Assembly: GCF_001679725.1 (NCBI RefSeq)
Contig: NZ_CP016282.1
Location: forward strand, 310,001-374,000
Length of the DNA: 64,000 nucleotides
Direction: 5' to 3'
Source of the DNA: Cryobacterium arcticum
GTDB lineage: Bacteria > Actinomycetota > Actinomycetes > Actinomycetales > Microbacteriaceae
Part shown: positions 35,834 through 44,505 of the stretch, piece after piece
How the letters are laid out: each line of letters begins with the position of its first letter
Position numbering within the stretch: position 1 is the first letter of the stretch
Position numbers and translations under genes: made by a program
Notes under the pieces: model-generated
The model's input: the letters and a program-made list of their open reading frames with translations, nothing else
What the model was told of the DNA's origin: nothing
Database searches by the model: none

Positions 35834-36828
35834 GCGGCGCTCTCGTCGGCGTCGGACACCCGGAGCACGATCTTGCCGCGGGTATGCCCGCCCTCGAGGG
35901 CCCGGTGCGCGGCGGCACCGTCGGCCAGGTCGAAGACCTGATCGATGTTGACCCGCACCGTGCCGTTGTCGATCAGGGTGGTGATCTTCTCGAGCACCCG
36001 GGCGTCGGCGGCGACCTTGTAGCCGGTGACGCGCACGCCGGCGGCAGCGGCTTCAGCCTGCATGGTCGGCCAGCTGCCGGTGGGCGCATTGACGAGCAGC
36101 CCGTCCGGCCGGAGCACGGTCAACGAACGCGTCCCGGTCTGATCGTGCACGTTGCCGATCAGGTCGATCACGCTGTCGATGTCCCGCAGTTCGTCGTCGA
36201 ACCGGGTGGTGCTGTAGTCGATCACGGCGTGGGCGCCCAGGCGTTGCAGAAACTCGACCGACGCCGTGGACCCCGTGGCGGTGACGTGGGCGCCCAGGTG
36301 CCGGGCGAACTGCACCGCGAAGTGGCCGACGCCGCCGCTGCCGGCGTGCACGAGCATCCGCTGACCGGGAGCCGCGCCGGCCAGGGTCACCATGCCCCAC
36401 GCGGTCAGAGCGGCGAGGGGGATGCCCGCGGCCTCCACATGGCTCACCGCGGCGGGTTTGCGGGCCACCGACATGCTCGACACGACCACGTACTCGGCGT
36501 AGGTTCCGGCGATGCGCGGCGGCCGGGCCATGCCGTAGACCGCGTCACCGGGCTGCAAGGGGAAGGTGTCATAGGGGGAGCGCACGACGATGCCGCTGAA
36601 GTCGTTGCCGAGCACCACGGGGAAACCCGGGATCGCGGCGGCGGCGCCCGACCCGGCCCGAGTCTTGGCGTCGATGGGGTTGATGCCGGCGGCGAGCACC
36701 CGGATGAGCAGCTCGTCGCTGACCGGGACGGGGACGGGCAGCTCGGTGAGGTGCAGTTCCTCCGCACCGCCGGTGCGGTCGATCACGAGGGCGCGCATGT
36801 GCGGGGGCAGGGCCGGGGAAACAGACAT
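35830..36828 (-). CDS. NADP-dependent quinone oxidoreductase (zeta-crystallin type MDR)
   Basis: 332 residues from ATG 36828. Medium-chain dehydrogenase without zinc ligands. GroES-like N-domain with AAGINPIDAKTRAG; Rossmann site VHAGSGGVGHFAVQFARHLG near 150-170. Reduces quinones or enones with NADPH. Overlaps phrB by 4 nt. CAGAAT 6 nt before the start suits a leaderless transcript. The frame extends to 37011 but that part is not family-like. Confidence 0.9.
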   Translation of the reverse strand: MSVSPALPPHMRALVIDRTGGAEELHLTELPVPVPVSDELLIRVLAAGINPIDAKTRAGSGAAAAIPGFPVVLGNDFSGIVVRSPYDTFPLQPGDAVYGMARPPRIAGTYAEYVVVSSMSVARKPAAVSHVEAAGIPLAALTAWGMVTLAGAAPGQRMLVHAGSGGVGHFAVQFARHLGAHVTATGSTASVEFLQRLGAHAVIDYSTTRFDDELRDIDSVIDLIGNVHDQTGTRSLTVLRPDGLLVNAPTGSWPTMQAEAAAAGVRVTGYKVAADARVLEKITTLIDNGTVRVNIDQVFDLADGAAAHRALEGGHTRGKIVLRVSDADESAA

Positions 36829-37263
36829 AGTCCTATTCTGCGTCACCGACGGGCGAGTGCGCGGGTGCTGCCGCCCGCGCGGGTCGGCCAGACGGGGGGT
36901 GGCTGCGGGCGCAACGATCGGCCGGTCTGGCCCGTCAGTTAGCGGTTGTGACTCAATTTGGGGGTGGAAAACCGGCCAATGTGCCCTCTGCTGGGGGAGC
37001 GTTACACGCACCGAGTGCGCCGGGCGAATCTAGTGTGGGAACAGGAAGAGAAGCCGGGTGTCACCGTGGCCTCGACCTCTACCCGCTGCAACTCATCGTC
37101 AGTTGCCCCGTTCGGTTTTTCAGGTATTCCGAGCCCACCGACCCCGACGCCCGCGTGCGCCGAGGCCGGCCGATTCGTCGTGCCCGCAGGCCGGGAGGTG
37201 CTGCGCGCCCGCCGAATGGCAGGCGGAACCCGACGCCCGGACGGCCGTCGTGAAAGGGAAATC
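36829..37263. other. 435-bp intergenic region before the alternate-signal-peptide locus
   Basis: No supported ORF. The promoter of the 37264-40506 operon should lie here. GAATCTAGTGTGGG near 37030 contains a TAGTGT -10-like word, which would leave a leader of about 220 nt. GAAAGGGAA before 37264 is a plausible ribosome site. No known riboswitch was recognised. Confidence 0.4.
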
Positions 37264-37833
37264 ATGAACAAGCTCCTGAAAGGCACCATCGCCGGTGTCG
37301 CCGGTGTGGTGCTCCTGCTCGGTGGTGCGGGCTCCTTCGCCCTCTGGAATTCCGCCGGGACCATCGGCGGCGGCACCATCGTCGCCGGAACCCTCGAGCT
37401 GGCCTCCTCGACCACCGCCGGATCCTGGACCGTCAACGGCGGCGCTCCCCGGGCCAGCATGACGGGGTTCAAGATCGTGCCCGGGGACGTGCTCGTCTAC
37501 ACGAAGGGGCTGAGCATCACGGCCACGGGCGACAACCTCGTGGCAACGCTGGCTGTGGACCCGGCTTCCATCACCGCCACCTCGACAGCGCCCGCGGACG
37601 TCGCACTGGCCGCCTACCTCGGCAAGACCGCCGTGCTGACCGCTACCGGAACCGGGATCTCGACGGGTGCGGCGCCCTTCACGGTCACCGCCGGAACCGC
37701 GGGAGTGGCACAGGACGTGACCGTGAGCATCACGATCACCTACCCGAAGAGCGCCACCGCCGGCCTCGAGAACTCCTCGAAGCTGGGCTCGGTCAACCTC
37801 GCCGCCCTGGCGGTCACGCTCACCCAGAAGTAG
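37264..37833 (+). CDS. Alternate-type signal peptide (TasA/SipW-dependent-like) exported protein
   Basis: 189 residues from ATG 37264. The N-terminus MNKLLKGTIAGVAGVVLLLG then GAGSFALWNSAGTI is the alternate-type signal peptide recognised by SipW-like signal peptidases. The rest is Thr/Ser/Ala-rich beta-strand sequence like TasA/camelysin and RER_14450-type proteins. First of four adjacent genes ending in a dedicated signal peptidase. Likely a small secreted or surface fibre subunit; not shown experimentally here. Confidence 0.85.
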   Translation: MNKLLKGTIAGVAGVVLLLGGAGSFALWNSAGTIGGGTIVAGTLELASSTTAGSWTVNGGAPRASMTGFKIVPGDVLVYTKGLSITATGDNLVATLAVDPASITATSTAPADVALAAYLGKTAVLTATGTGISTGAAPFTVTAGTAGVAQDVTVSITITYPKSATAGLENSSKLGSVNLAALAVTLTQK

Positions 37834-37887
37834 CGCCGACCGGCGCGGCCGACACCGGCAACACCGGAGAAACGAAGGGCGGTTCGA

Positions 37888-38541
37888 ATGCCTCCGACAG
37901 CGGACCAGAGCGAACCGCGGGTGCGGATGCGCCGACCTCACCCCGGCCACCGGATGGCACGGCCCGGCCGGCCGCGCCGCTCGCCCCGGGCACACCGGGC
38001 GCCCGTCCTCGCGCTGACCGTCGGGGCACTGGCGGCAGCCCTGCTCGGGGCGTCGGCGGCGGGCGGCACCGGTGCCTTCCTCACCGCGCGGGCGTCGACG
38101 CCCGCGGCGCCCACCGTGATCACCTCGGGAACGGCGGCGCTGACCCTGACCGCGCTGACCCTTCCCGGCACGGCCCTCTACCCCGGGCTCACCCTGTATG
38201 GCGCCGTCACTGCGACCAACACCGGTGATGTGCCCCTGCTGCTCGGCGTGGCCGGGCTCACTCCGCCGAGCGTCGCCACGGCGTCCAACGCCCTGTCCCA
38301 GGCGCTCAGTGTGGGCCTCGGCGCGGCCGACTCCAGCGCCGCGTGCACCGCCGGAACCGCGACACCGACCTGGCGGGGTTCCTTCGCCCAGGCCCCGGCC
38401 GGGCTGCTGGGGGTGACCCTGGCCGTGGGGGCGTCCCGCACGCTGTGCGTGTCGGTGTCCCTGCCGGCCAGCGCCCCGGCGTCGAGCCAGGGCCAGTCGG
38501 CGACCGGCTTCGCACTGCGCGTCACCGGGACGCAGGCCTGA
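37888..38541 (+). CDS. Exported TasA-like protein, second subunit
   Basis: 217 residues. A basic, Arg-rich N-terminus (about 1-38) precedes a hydrophobic segment VLALTVGALAAALLGASAAG, then GTGAFLTARAST as probable processing region. The mature part is Thr/Ala/Ser/Leu-rich beta-sequence with two Cys (SAACTAG and RTLCVSV) possibly forming a disulfide. Similar in size and style to its neighbours. No catalytic motif. Confidence 0.75.
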   Translation: MPPTADQSEPRVRMRRPHPGHRMARPGRPRRSPRAHRAPVLALTVGALAAALLGASAAGGTGAFLTARASTPAAPTVITSGTAALTLTALTLPGTALYPGLTLYGAVTATNTGDVPLLLGVAGLTPPSVATASNALSQALSVGLGAADSSAACTAGTATPTWRGSFAQAPAGLLGVTLAVGASRTLCVSVSLPASAPASSQGQSATGFALRVTGTQA

Positions 38542-38546
38542 CGACC

Positions 38547-39869
38547 GTGACCAGCCGGGCAGCGTCGACCGCCGAGCACCGGACCGTCCGGCCCGGCGGG
38601 CGTGCCGTGCTGTCCCTCAGCATGGTGTTGGCCTTCCTCGGTGCCGGGCTCGGCGCAGGGGCGGGCGAGGCCCAGGCCGGGTGGACGACGCCGGAGAGCC
38701 CGGCGACAGCATCCGTGACGGCAGGCACCCTCGGTGTCACCCTGACCGGTTTCCCCGCCCTGCAAGCGGTCTACTCCTCCGCCGCGCTCGCCGTGACGGC
38801 GCCCGTCAGCGTCACCAACACCGGCACCGTTCCCGCGCCGTACACCCTCACTCTCGCGGCCCAGACGGCCACGGCCCTCGCGAGTGCGGTGGAGGTGCGC
38901 GCCTGGTCCGTCGCCTCCGCTACGAACTGCACCGCGACCACCACGACGGCCGGTACGCCCGGCCGCACCTGGGTCACCGTCGGACCGCTGACCGGCACGC
39001 TGGCGCCGGGCGCGAGCGCCGTCTATTGCGTGCGCAGTTCGGTGACCCAGGCCCAACGGTTCGCCCTGGTGGCCGGCAGCGTCACGGCAACGGCGACGCT
39101 CACCGCCGCGCAGGGCAACTGGACCGGAACAGCCACCGCGAGCGCTCCACAATCCATGGCCGACACGCTCACGCCGGGGGCACCGACCGCGGCGGCAGCC
39201 ACCGACTCGAGCATCACCCTGGCCTGGACGGCTCCGGCCGACACTGCAGCGGTCACCGGGTACCGCATCCTGCGCGACTCGGTCGTGATCGCGACGGTGC
39301 CGGCCGCGAACAGGACCTTCACCGACCTGGCCCTCACCGTGGCCACCCGGCACAGCTACACAGTGCAGGCCGTCGACTCGGCCTCCCCGGTCGACGTCTC
39401 GCCGGCGTCACCGGCCGGCATCCTCAGCACGACGGGCCGCACCGCGACGGGCTGGTACTCGATCCGGAACACGACCAGCCAGCTCTGCGTGGACGGGGAG
39501 GCGGCGGCCACCGCGGAGGGCACCGCGCTGATCAGCTTCCCCTGCAAGACCGCGGGTGCCGGCAACCAGAACTGGCAGTTCGTCGCCACCGGGGCGTATG
39601 TGCGGGTCGCGGCACGCTACGCCCCCACCCTGTTCTGGGACAGCGCGAACACCACTGCGTCCATCCTGCGCGGCACGGCCAGGACCAATTCGCAGCAGTG
39701 GACCGTCGTGGAGATCGCGCCGGGCAGCGGAACCTTCCTGTTCCGCAACCGCAACAACATGTGCCTGGATGTGGCAGGCGGCACGACGGCGACGGGCAAC
39801 CCCCAGCTGCGGGTGGCCGCCTGCGACGGTTCGGCCCTTCAGGCGTTCACCCTGACGAATGGAGGCTGA
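38547..39869 (+). CDS. Exported TasA-like protein with fibronectin III and ricin-type lectin domains
   Basis: 440 residues from GTG 38547, 5 nt after the previous gene. N-terminal signal region VLSLSMVLAFLGAGLGAGAG, TasA-like beta domain (about 45-205), fibronectin type III domain (about 208-292, SITLAWTAPADTAAVTGYRI) and a C-terminal beta-trefoil (302-440) with ricin-type signatures: LCVDG, QNWQF, MCLDVAGG. The lectin part suggests binding to a carbohydrate surface. Two signal-peptidase-linked relatives precede it. Confidence 0.85.
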   Translation: MTSRAASTAEHRTVRPGGRAVLSLSMVLAFLGAGLGAGAGEAQAGWTTPESPATASVTAGTLGVTLTGFPALQAVYSSAALAVTAPVSVTNTGTVPAPYTLTLAAQTATALASAVEVRAWSVASATNCTATTTTAGTPGRTWVTVGPLTGTLAPGASAVYCVRSSVTQAQRFALVAGSVTATATLTAAQGNWTGTATASAPQSMADTLTPGAPTAAAATDSSITLAWTAPADTAAVTGYRILRDSVVIATVPAANRTFTDLALTVATRHSYTVQAVDSASPVDVSPASPAGILSTTGRTATGWYSIRNTTSQLCVDGEAAATAEGTALISFPCKTAGAGNQNWQFVATGAYVRVAARYAPTLFWDSANTTASILRGTARTNSQQWTVVEIAPGSGTFLFRNRNNMCLDVAGGTTATGNPQLRVAACDGSALQAFTLTNGG

Positions 39870-39870
39870 G

Positions 39871-40506
39871 ATGACGGTGCACAGCGCGCAGCGCCCGGCC
39901 CGGGTCCACGCCCGGGTCCGTCGCAGCGCCGAGCCGGCCGAGCTCAGTGCGTGGCACTATCTGGGCCGCGGGTTGAGTGCGGGGCTGCTCCTGCTGGTGA
40001 TCGCCCTGGCCGCGCTCGTGATCGTGGTGCCCCAGCTCACGGGGGCGATCCCCCTCACCGTGCTCACCAGCTCGATGGAGCCCGGCCTGCCACCCGGCAC
40101 CCTCATCGTGGTGCGTCCGGTACCCAGCGACAGCCTTGCCATCGGGGACGTGGTCACGTATCAAATCCGTTCGGGTGAACCGGCCGTCGTCACCCACCGC
40201 ATCGTGGGCATCAGCGTGGCCGCCGACGGTGTCCGCACCTTCACCCTGCGCGGGGACAACAACAGCGTCCCCGACGTCGATCCGGTCGTGGCCGCCCAGG
40301 TGCGCGGCCGGCTCTGGTACTCCGTGCCGCTGATCGGCCTGGTCAACACCGTGCTGACCGGCCCGGTGAAGGCCTGGGTCGTGCCGCTCGCCGCGCTCGG
40401 ACTCTTCGGCTATGCGGGAGTGATGGTCGTCGGCGGCCTCATCGAGGCGCGTGCCCGGCGCCCAGCACGGACGGCCGGGTCGGACCGGGACGCTCAGCGA
40501 CCGTAG
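39871..40506 (+). CDS. SipW-like (ER-type) signal peptidase I
   Basis: 215 residues. Transmembrane anchor near 35-56, catalytic Ser68 in VLTSSMEPG and general base His109 in VVTHRIVGI, the Ser-His dyad typical of SipW/archaeal-eukaryotic type. A second span occurs near 190. It is 1 nt after the lectin gene and closes the locus, so it probably processes the three proteins upstream. Its 3' end overlaps the convergent YqaJ gene by 13 nt. Confidence 0.92.
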   Translation: MTVHSAQRPARVHARVRRSAEPAELSAWHYLGRGLSAGLLLLVIALAALVIVVPQLTGAIPLTVLTSSMEPGLPPGTLIVVRPVPSDSLAIGDVVTYQIRSGEPAVVTHRIVGISVAADGVRTFTLRGDNNSVPDVDPVVAAQVRGRLWYSVPLIGLVNTVLTGPVKAWVVPLAALGLFGYAGVMVVGGLIEARARRPARTAGSDRDAQRP

Positions 40507-41243
40507 TCGTAGGGCGGCGGGGCGTCGGCGCGCTCACGCTCACGCTGGTGGTTGAGCAGGTCGATCAGCTGGTCGGCGAACCGCACCAGGATGCTGATCT
40601 GGTCGTCGTCCCGGTCGATCCACCGGCACTCGGGCACGGCGGAACGCGGCACGAAGTTGTCGTGTTCTTCCCAGACCAGCAGGGTGCGGTCGGCGCCCAG
40701 CACATACTGCTGCCACCAGATCTGTCGCAGGTACGAGCGTGGGATGCTGCGCCACGGCTTGCTCGTGGTCTTGATCTCGGCGAGCTCGAAGACGCCGTTT
40801 CCGCCCAAGCCCAGGCCGTCGGGCGTGGCCAGGTGGCGCGGCTGCCCCGCCGCGTGGAAGAGGTTGGTGCTCGGTTCGATGCCGTAGTTCGCCAGCACCC
40901 AGGCCGCGATCTCGGGCTCCCTGGCCCGGCCGTGGTCGGTGTACGGGTTGCCGCCGAAGCCGCTGCCGTTGATTTTCTCCCTGGCCGCGGCGTGCACCGA
41001 TTTCTCGGTGGCGAGCTTGGCGACATCCGTTGCCGTGATGCCCTGGCTGCGCGCCCGGAGCCACGCGACCCGGTCGGTGGAGTCGGCGACGATGCGGCTG
41101 AGATGGGTCAGGCCCGGTACGGCGACGGCCGGTGCGGGGGCCGTGGCGGATGCGCCGGCCGGGACACCCCCGCGGTGCAGGGAGACCGGGATCTGCTCGT
41201 CCAGCTCGAAGAGGGACAGCAGGGAATCGGACACGTCTTCCAT
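40494..41243 (-). CDS. YqaJ-type viral recombinase / lambda-exonuclease-like nuclease domain protein
   Basis: 249 residues from ATG 41243. Residues about 55-240 match the YqaJ exonuclease pattern: R-SQGITATDVAKLAT, GNPYTDHGRAREPEIAAWVL, with catalytic Glu/Asp in ATPDGLGLG and FELAEIKTT(S)K. Such proteins digest dsDNA in phage-type recombination. Here no phage genes surround it, so it is an orphan. Function in the host is unknown. Confidence 0.8.
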   Translation of the reverse strand: MEDVSDSLLSLFELDEQIPVSLHRGGVPAGASATAPAPAVAVPGLTHLSRIVADSTDRVAWLRARSQGITATDVAKLATEKSVHAAAREKINGSGFGGNPYTDHGRAREPEIAAWVLANYGIEPSTNLFHAAGQPRHLATPDGLGLGGNGVFELAEIKTTSKPWRSIPRSYLRQIWWQQYVLGADRTLLVWEEHDNFVPRSAVPECRWIDRDDDQISILVRFADQLIDLLNHQRERERADAPPPYDYGR

Positions 41244-41304
41244 TCTGCTCCGTGCGGGCGGCGCCGGCGGACACCCCGCCGCGCTTCGACGGCACAACTG
41301 GGCA

Positions 41305-41337
41305 AACCCGCCGGATCCACGGGGGATCCGGCGGGTT
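41305..41337 (-). terminator. Terminator downstream of the MacB-like ABC operon
   Basis: AACCCGCCGGATCC (41305-41318), 5-nt loop, perfect 14-bp complement (41324-41337). On the minus strand it follows the ATPase stop and ends in TTTG. Confidence 0.8.
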
Positions 41338-41370
41338 CGCGCGTCACTCGACCGGGATGCGCCGGTCGGG

Positions 41371-42042
41371 TCAGCCGATTTCCTTGACCACGCCCTGCTT
41401 GATCAGGAGGCGGCGCTGCGCCCGCTTGGCCACGGCGGTGTCGTGGGTGACCACGATCAGGGTGAGGCCACGGTCGCGCCAGAGCCCCTCGAGCAACTCC
41501 ATGATCTCGTCGCGCGTCTGCTCGTCGAGGTTGCCGGTGGGCTCGTCGGCCAGCAGCACGGCCGGTTCCTTCACCAGGGCGCGCGCGATGGCGACGCGCT
41601 GCTGCTGCCCGCCGGAGAGTTCGGCCGGCAGGTGGCTGCCGCGCTCGCCGAGCCCCACCGAGGCCAGTGCCGCGGTGGCCCGGGACGTGCGCTCGGCCGC
41701 GGGGACGCCCAACGGGGCGAGGGCGGTCTCCACGTTTTCCTGCGCCGTGAGGGTGGGGATCAGGTTGAAGCCCTGGAACACGAAGCCGATTTCCTGCGCC
41801 CGGATCTTGCCGAGGGGGCCGTCACCGAGCTTGGAGAGGTTCGAGCTGCCGAGTTCCACGGTTCCGTCGGTGGGGCGGTCGAGCGCTCCGAGCATCTGCA
41901 GCAGCGTGGACTTGCCGCCGCCGGTGGGGCCCTGGATGGCGACCATCTGGCCGTCGGGAATGGACAGGGTGACATTGTTGAGGGCCGTCACGGAGCGTTT
42001 GCCCTGGTCGTACTTCTTGGTGACGTTGGTCAGTTGATACAT
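41371..42042 (-). CDS. ABC transporter ATP-binding protein, LolD/MacB type
   Basis: 223 residues. Walker A GPTGGGKS (about 37-44), signature LSGGQQQR, Walker B AVLLADEPTGNLD, H-loop VVTHD. Typical of MacB/LolD exporters that act with FtsX-type permeases; the permease gene lies 47 nt upstream on the same strand. Membrane-associated, cytoplasmic face. Confidence 0.94.
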   Translation of the reverse strand: MYQLTNVTKKYDQGKRSVTALNNVTLSIPDGQMVAIQGPTGGGKSTLLQMLGALDRPTDGTVELGSSNLSKLGDGPLGKIRAQEIGFVFQGFNLIPTLTAQENVETALAPLGVPAAERTSRATAALASVGLGERGSHLPAELSGGQQQRVAIARALVKEPAVLLADEPTGNLDEQTRDEIMELLEGLWRDRGLTLIVVTHDTAVAKRAQRRLLIKQGVVKEIG

Positions 42043-42089
42043 GGCTACGTGGTTCCTTCTCTAGGCTTGAGAAAACGTGGATGGGCGCA

Positions 42090-43565
42090 TCAGGCGATGC
42101 TGCGGAGGGCTTCGGCCGGGCGCAGCCGTGAGGCGCGCCAGCCGCCGATGGCGCCGGCCAACAGGCCGCCGAGCACGGCCAGTCCCACGGCGATGAGGAT
42201 GACCGAGAGGGTCACCGGAACCTGCAGGACGATGTCGCTGGTCGCGGCTTCCGCGGCTTGCTGGCCGAAGCCGCCGCCGCCCGGCATTCCCATGGGGCCG
42301 GCCTCGGTGGCCGCCGCTCCGGCGGTGAGTGTCGGAGCGACCAGATTGATCACGAAGATGCCGATCAGGCCGATAACGATGCCGACGACGCCGCCGATCA
42401 GGCCCTGCACGAGGGACTCGCCGGCCACCTGGCGCACGATCCGGCCATTCGACCAGCCGATCGCCTTGAGGGTGCCGAACTCACGGGTGCGCCGGGTGAC
42501 GCCGGAGATGGTGAAGAGAATGGCGATCAGGAACGCGGCGGCCAGCACGATGAGCGACAGCCACAGGCCGAGGTTCTTCACCAGGTCGGAGGCGCTGGAG
42601 AGCGAACCGGACACGCTCGACGCGAGGTCGGACTGGGTCTGCACGGTGGCATCCGGCAGGGCGGTCTCGATGTCGGTCTGGATCTGGTCGATATCGGTGG
42701 ACGAGGCGGCCTGCACGTAGACGTCGGTCACCTGGCCGTCGAGGCCGGAGAGCGACTGGGCCACGTCGAGCGGGATATACACGTTGGAGGCCGTGGCGGC
42801 ATCCGCGCTGGACGCGCTGACCAGGCCGACGACGGTGAAGTCGGTGCCGGCGATGGCGACGGTGTCGCCCACGACGAGCTCGGCGGTGGTGGCGTAGCTG
42901 GCGTCGAGCACGGCGACATTGGTACCTGCATCGGTGCTTTCGAGGCTGCGGCCGTCGGTGAGGCTCACGGCAGACAGCGGGCCGACGGCCTCATTGGCCG
43001 GGTCGAGGCCGAGCACGGTGAACGAGTCGACGCTGAACGAGCTGCCGCCGGCGCCGTCCGGGCCGCCGCTGGGCGGGGTGCCGCCGGCCGCGGCGTCGCC
43101 GCCGGTGGGCATGCCGCCGCTCTCGGAGAAGTCGGGCAGGGCCCCGTCGAAGGTGGTGTTGCTCAGCGACAGGGTGGCCGCGGCGGCGGTCACGTTGTCG
43201 ATGCCGCTCACGGTGTCGAGGGCGGTGGAGTCGAAGGAGGTGGTGCCGCGGTCGACCGAGAGCCGGGCCTGGCTGACGGTGGTGGTGCCGTCGGTGGTGG
43301 CGCCGTCATCCGCGCCGAAGTCGAAGTTCTGCGGTCCGCCCGCGCCGGCCTCACCCTCGGTGGGCGCCGTGGGGGTCTGGCTCACCGTGATGTCGGTGCC
43401 CACGCCGTAGACCGAGGCGAGCACGGTGGACTGCGCCAGTTGCACGCCGCTCGAGACGGCGTTGACGATAATGACCAGGGCGATGGCGAGCGCCATGCCG
43501 ATGGCGACGATGGCGGTCTGCTTGCGGCGACCCGCCAGTTCTCGTCGCAAATAGGTGACAAACAT
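42090..43565 (-). CDS. FtsX/MacB-type ABC permease
   Basis: 491 residues from ATG 43565 (TGGAGA upstream). One N-terminal span (TAIVAIGMALAIALVIIVNA), a large extracytoplasmic domain rich in Gly, Ser, Thr and Asp, then three spans near 355-475 ending with GLLAGAIGGWRASRLRPAEAL, the FtsX C-terminal signature. Exporter or mechanotransmission complex with the ATPase 42042-41371. Divergent from the two-component system at 43759, whose likely boxes lie upstream of this gene. Confidence 0.93.
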   Translation of the reverse strand: MFVTYLRRELAGRRKQTAIVAIGMALAIALVIIVNAVSSGVQLAQSTVLASVYGVGTDITVSQTPTAPTEGEAGAGGPQNFDFGADDGATTDGTTTVSQARLSVDRGTTSFDSTALDTVSGIDNVTAAAATLSLSNTTFDGALPDFSESGGMPTGGDAAAGGTPPSGGPDGAGGSSFSVDSFTVLGLDPANEAVGPLSAVSLTDGRSLESTDAGTNVAVLDASYATTAELVVGDTVAIAGTDFTVVGLVSASSADAATASNVYIPLDVAQSLSGLDGQVTDVYVQAASSTDIDQIQTDIETALPDATVQTQSDLASSVSGSLSSASDLVKNLGLWLSLIVLAAAFLIAILFTISGVTRRTREFGTLKAIGWSNGRIVRQVAGESLVQGLIGGVVGIVIGLIGIFVINLVAPTLTAGAAATEAGPMGMPGGGGFGQQAAEAATSDIVLQVPVTLSVILIAVGLAVLGGLLAGAIGGWRASRLRPAEALRSIA

Positions 43566-43627
43566 CGATTCTCCAGTCCGGGGCAGGGAGGATCCCGCCT
43601 TCATGAGTTCGAAGTTAGGCAGCGCCG

Positions 43628-43735
43628 TTATGGCCGGACTATGGCGCGCCTATGAATCTGCCCAGGGATTCGGCGGCGTCCGCCCGCGCGGGTGGTTCAC
43701 AGAGTCACCGTGGACAACACATAGACGGTTCATAG
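43628..43735. promoter_or_regulatory. CTATGR direct repeats at 11-bp period in a divergent promoter
   Basis: Plus strand: TTATGG 43628, CTATGG 43639, CTATGA 43650 (11-bp steps). Minus strand: CTATGA (43735-43730) and CTATGT (43724-43719), again 11 bp. OmpR-type regulators bind tandem half-sites at about this period, so the response regulator gene next door is the likely reader. Confidence 0.6.
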
Positions 43736-43758
43736 GAACGACATGGATACTTCTTCTC

Positions 43759-44505
43759 ATGACACCACGAGCGAACGAGCAGTCGGCCCACGGACCCCGC
43801 CTTCACAAGGCCGATGGTTCCCCCATCCGGGTGCTCGTCGTCGACGACGAACCCACGCTCACCGATCTGCTCTCGATGGCTCTGCGCTACGAGGGCTGGG
43901 AGGTGCGCACCGCTGGTGAGGGCCGTGCAGCACTCACCCTGGCGCGCGAATTCCGGCCCGATGCCATCGTGCTCGACATCATGCTGCCCGACATCGACGG
44001 TCTGCAGGTGCTGCAGCGGGTGCGGGCGGATGGCTATGAGACGCCGGTGCTCTTCCTCACCGCCAAGGACTCCCTCGACGACCGCATCGCCGGTCTCACC
44101 GCCGGTGGCGACGACTACGTGACCAAGCCGTTCAGCCTGGAGGAGGTCGTGGCCCGGTTGCGCGGCCTCATCCGCCGGTCCACCCTCGCGGTCTCCGACT
44201 CCACCGACCCCCGAATTACCGTGGGCGACCTCACCCTCGACGAGGACAGCTACGAGGTGTTCCGCGCCGGCGAGCAGATCGAACTGACCGCCACCGAGTT
44301 CGAGCTGCTCCGGTTCCTGATGCGCAACCCCCGCCGGGTGCTCAGCAAGGCCCAGATCCTCGACCGGGTCTGGAGCTACGACTTCGGCGGCAAGTCGTCG
44401 GTGGTCGAGATCTACATCTCTTATCTGCGCAAGAAGGTGGACGCCGGCCGGGAGCCGATGATCCACACCGTGCGCGGCGCCGGATACATGCTGAAGATCG
44501 CCTGA
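43759..44505 (+). CDS. OmpR/PhoB family response regulator
   Basis: 248 residues from ATG 43759; the frame extends to 43555 but that part covers the repeats. Receiver domain with DDE at 29-31, phosphoacceptor Asp73 in VLDIMLPD, Lys in VTKPFSLEEV; winged-helix C-domain (about 148-245) with ELLRFLMRNPRRVLSKAQIL. Stop and next start overlap (TGATG). Divergent from the MacB-like operon. Confidence 0.95.
   Translation: MTPRANEQSAHGPRLHKADGSPIRVLVVDDEPTLTDLLSMALRYEGWEVRTAGEGRAALTLAREFRPDAIVLDIMLPDIDGLQVLQRVRADGYETPVLFLTAKDSLDDRIAGLTAGGDDYVTKPFSLEEVVARLRGLIRRSTLAVSDSTDPRITVGDLTLDEDSYEVFRAGEQIELTATEFELLRFLMRNPRRVLSKAQILDRVWSYDFGGKSSVVEIYISYLRKKVDAGREPMIHTVRGAGYMLKIA

Noticed and set aside
36829..37263. 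Cyclic di-GMP or other known riboswitch
   Set aside because: No matching conserved core could be recognised by eye.
40494..41243. Prophage remnant around the YqaJ gene
   Set aside because: Neighbours are host-type transport and secretion genes; no integrase, att duplication or tRNA junction was found.
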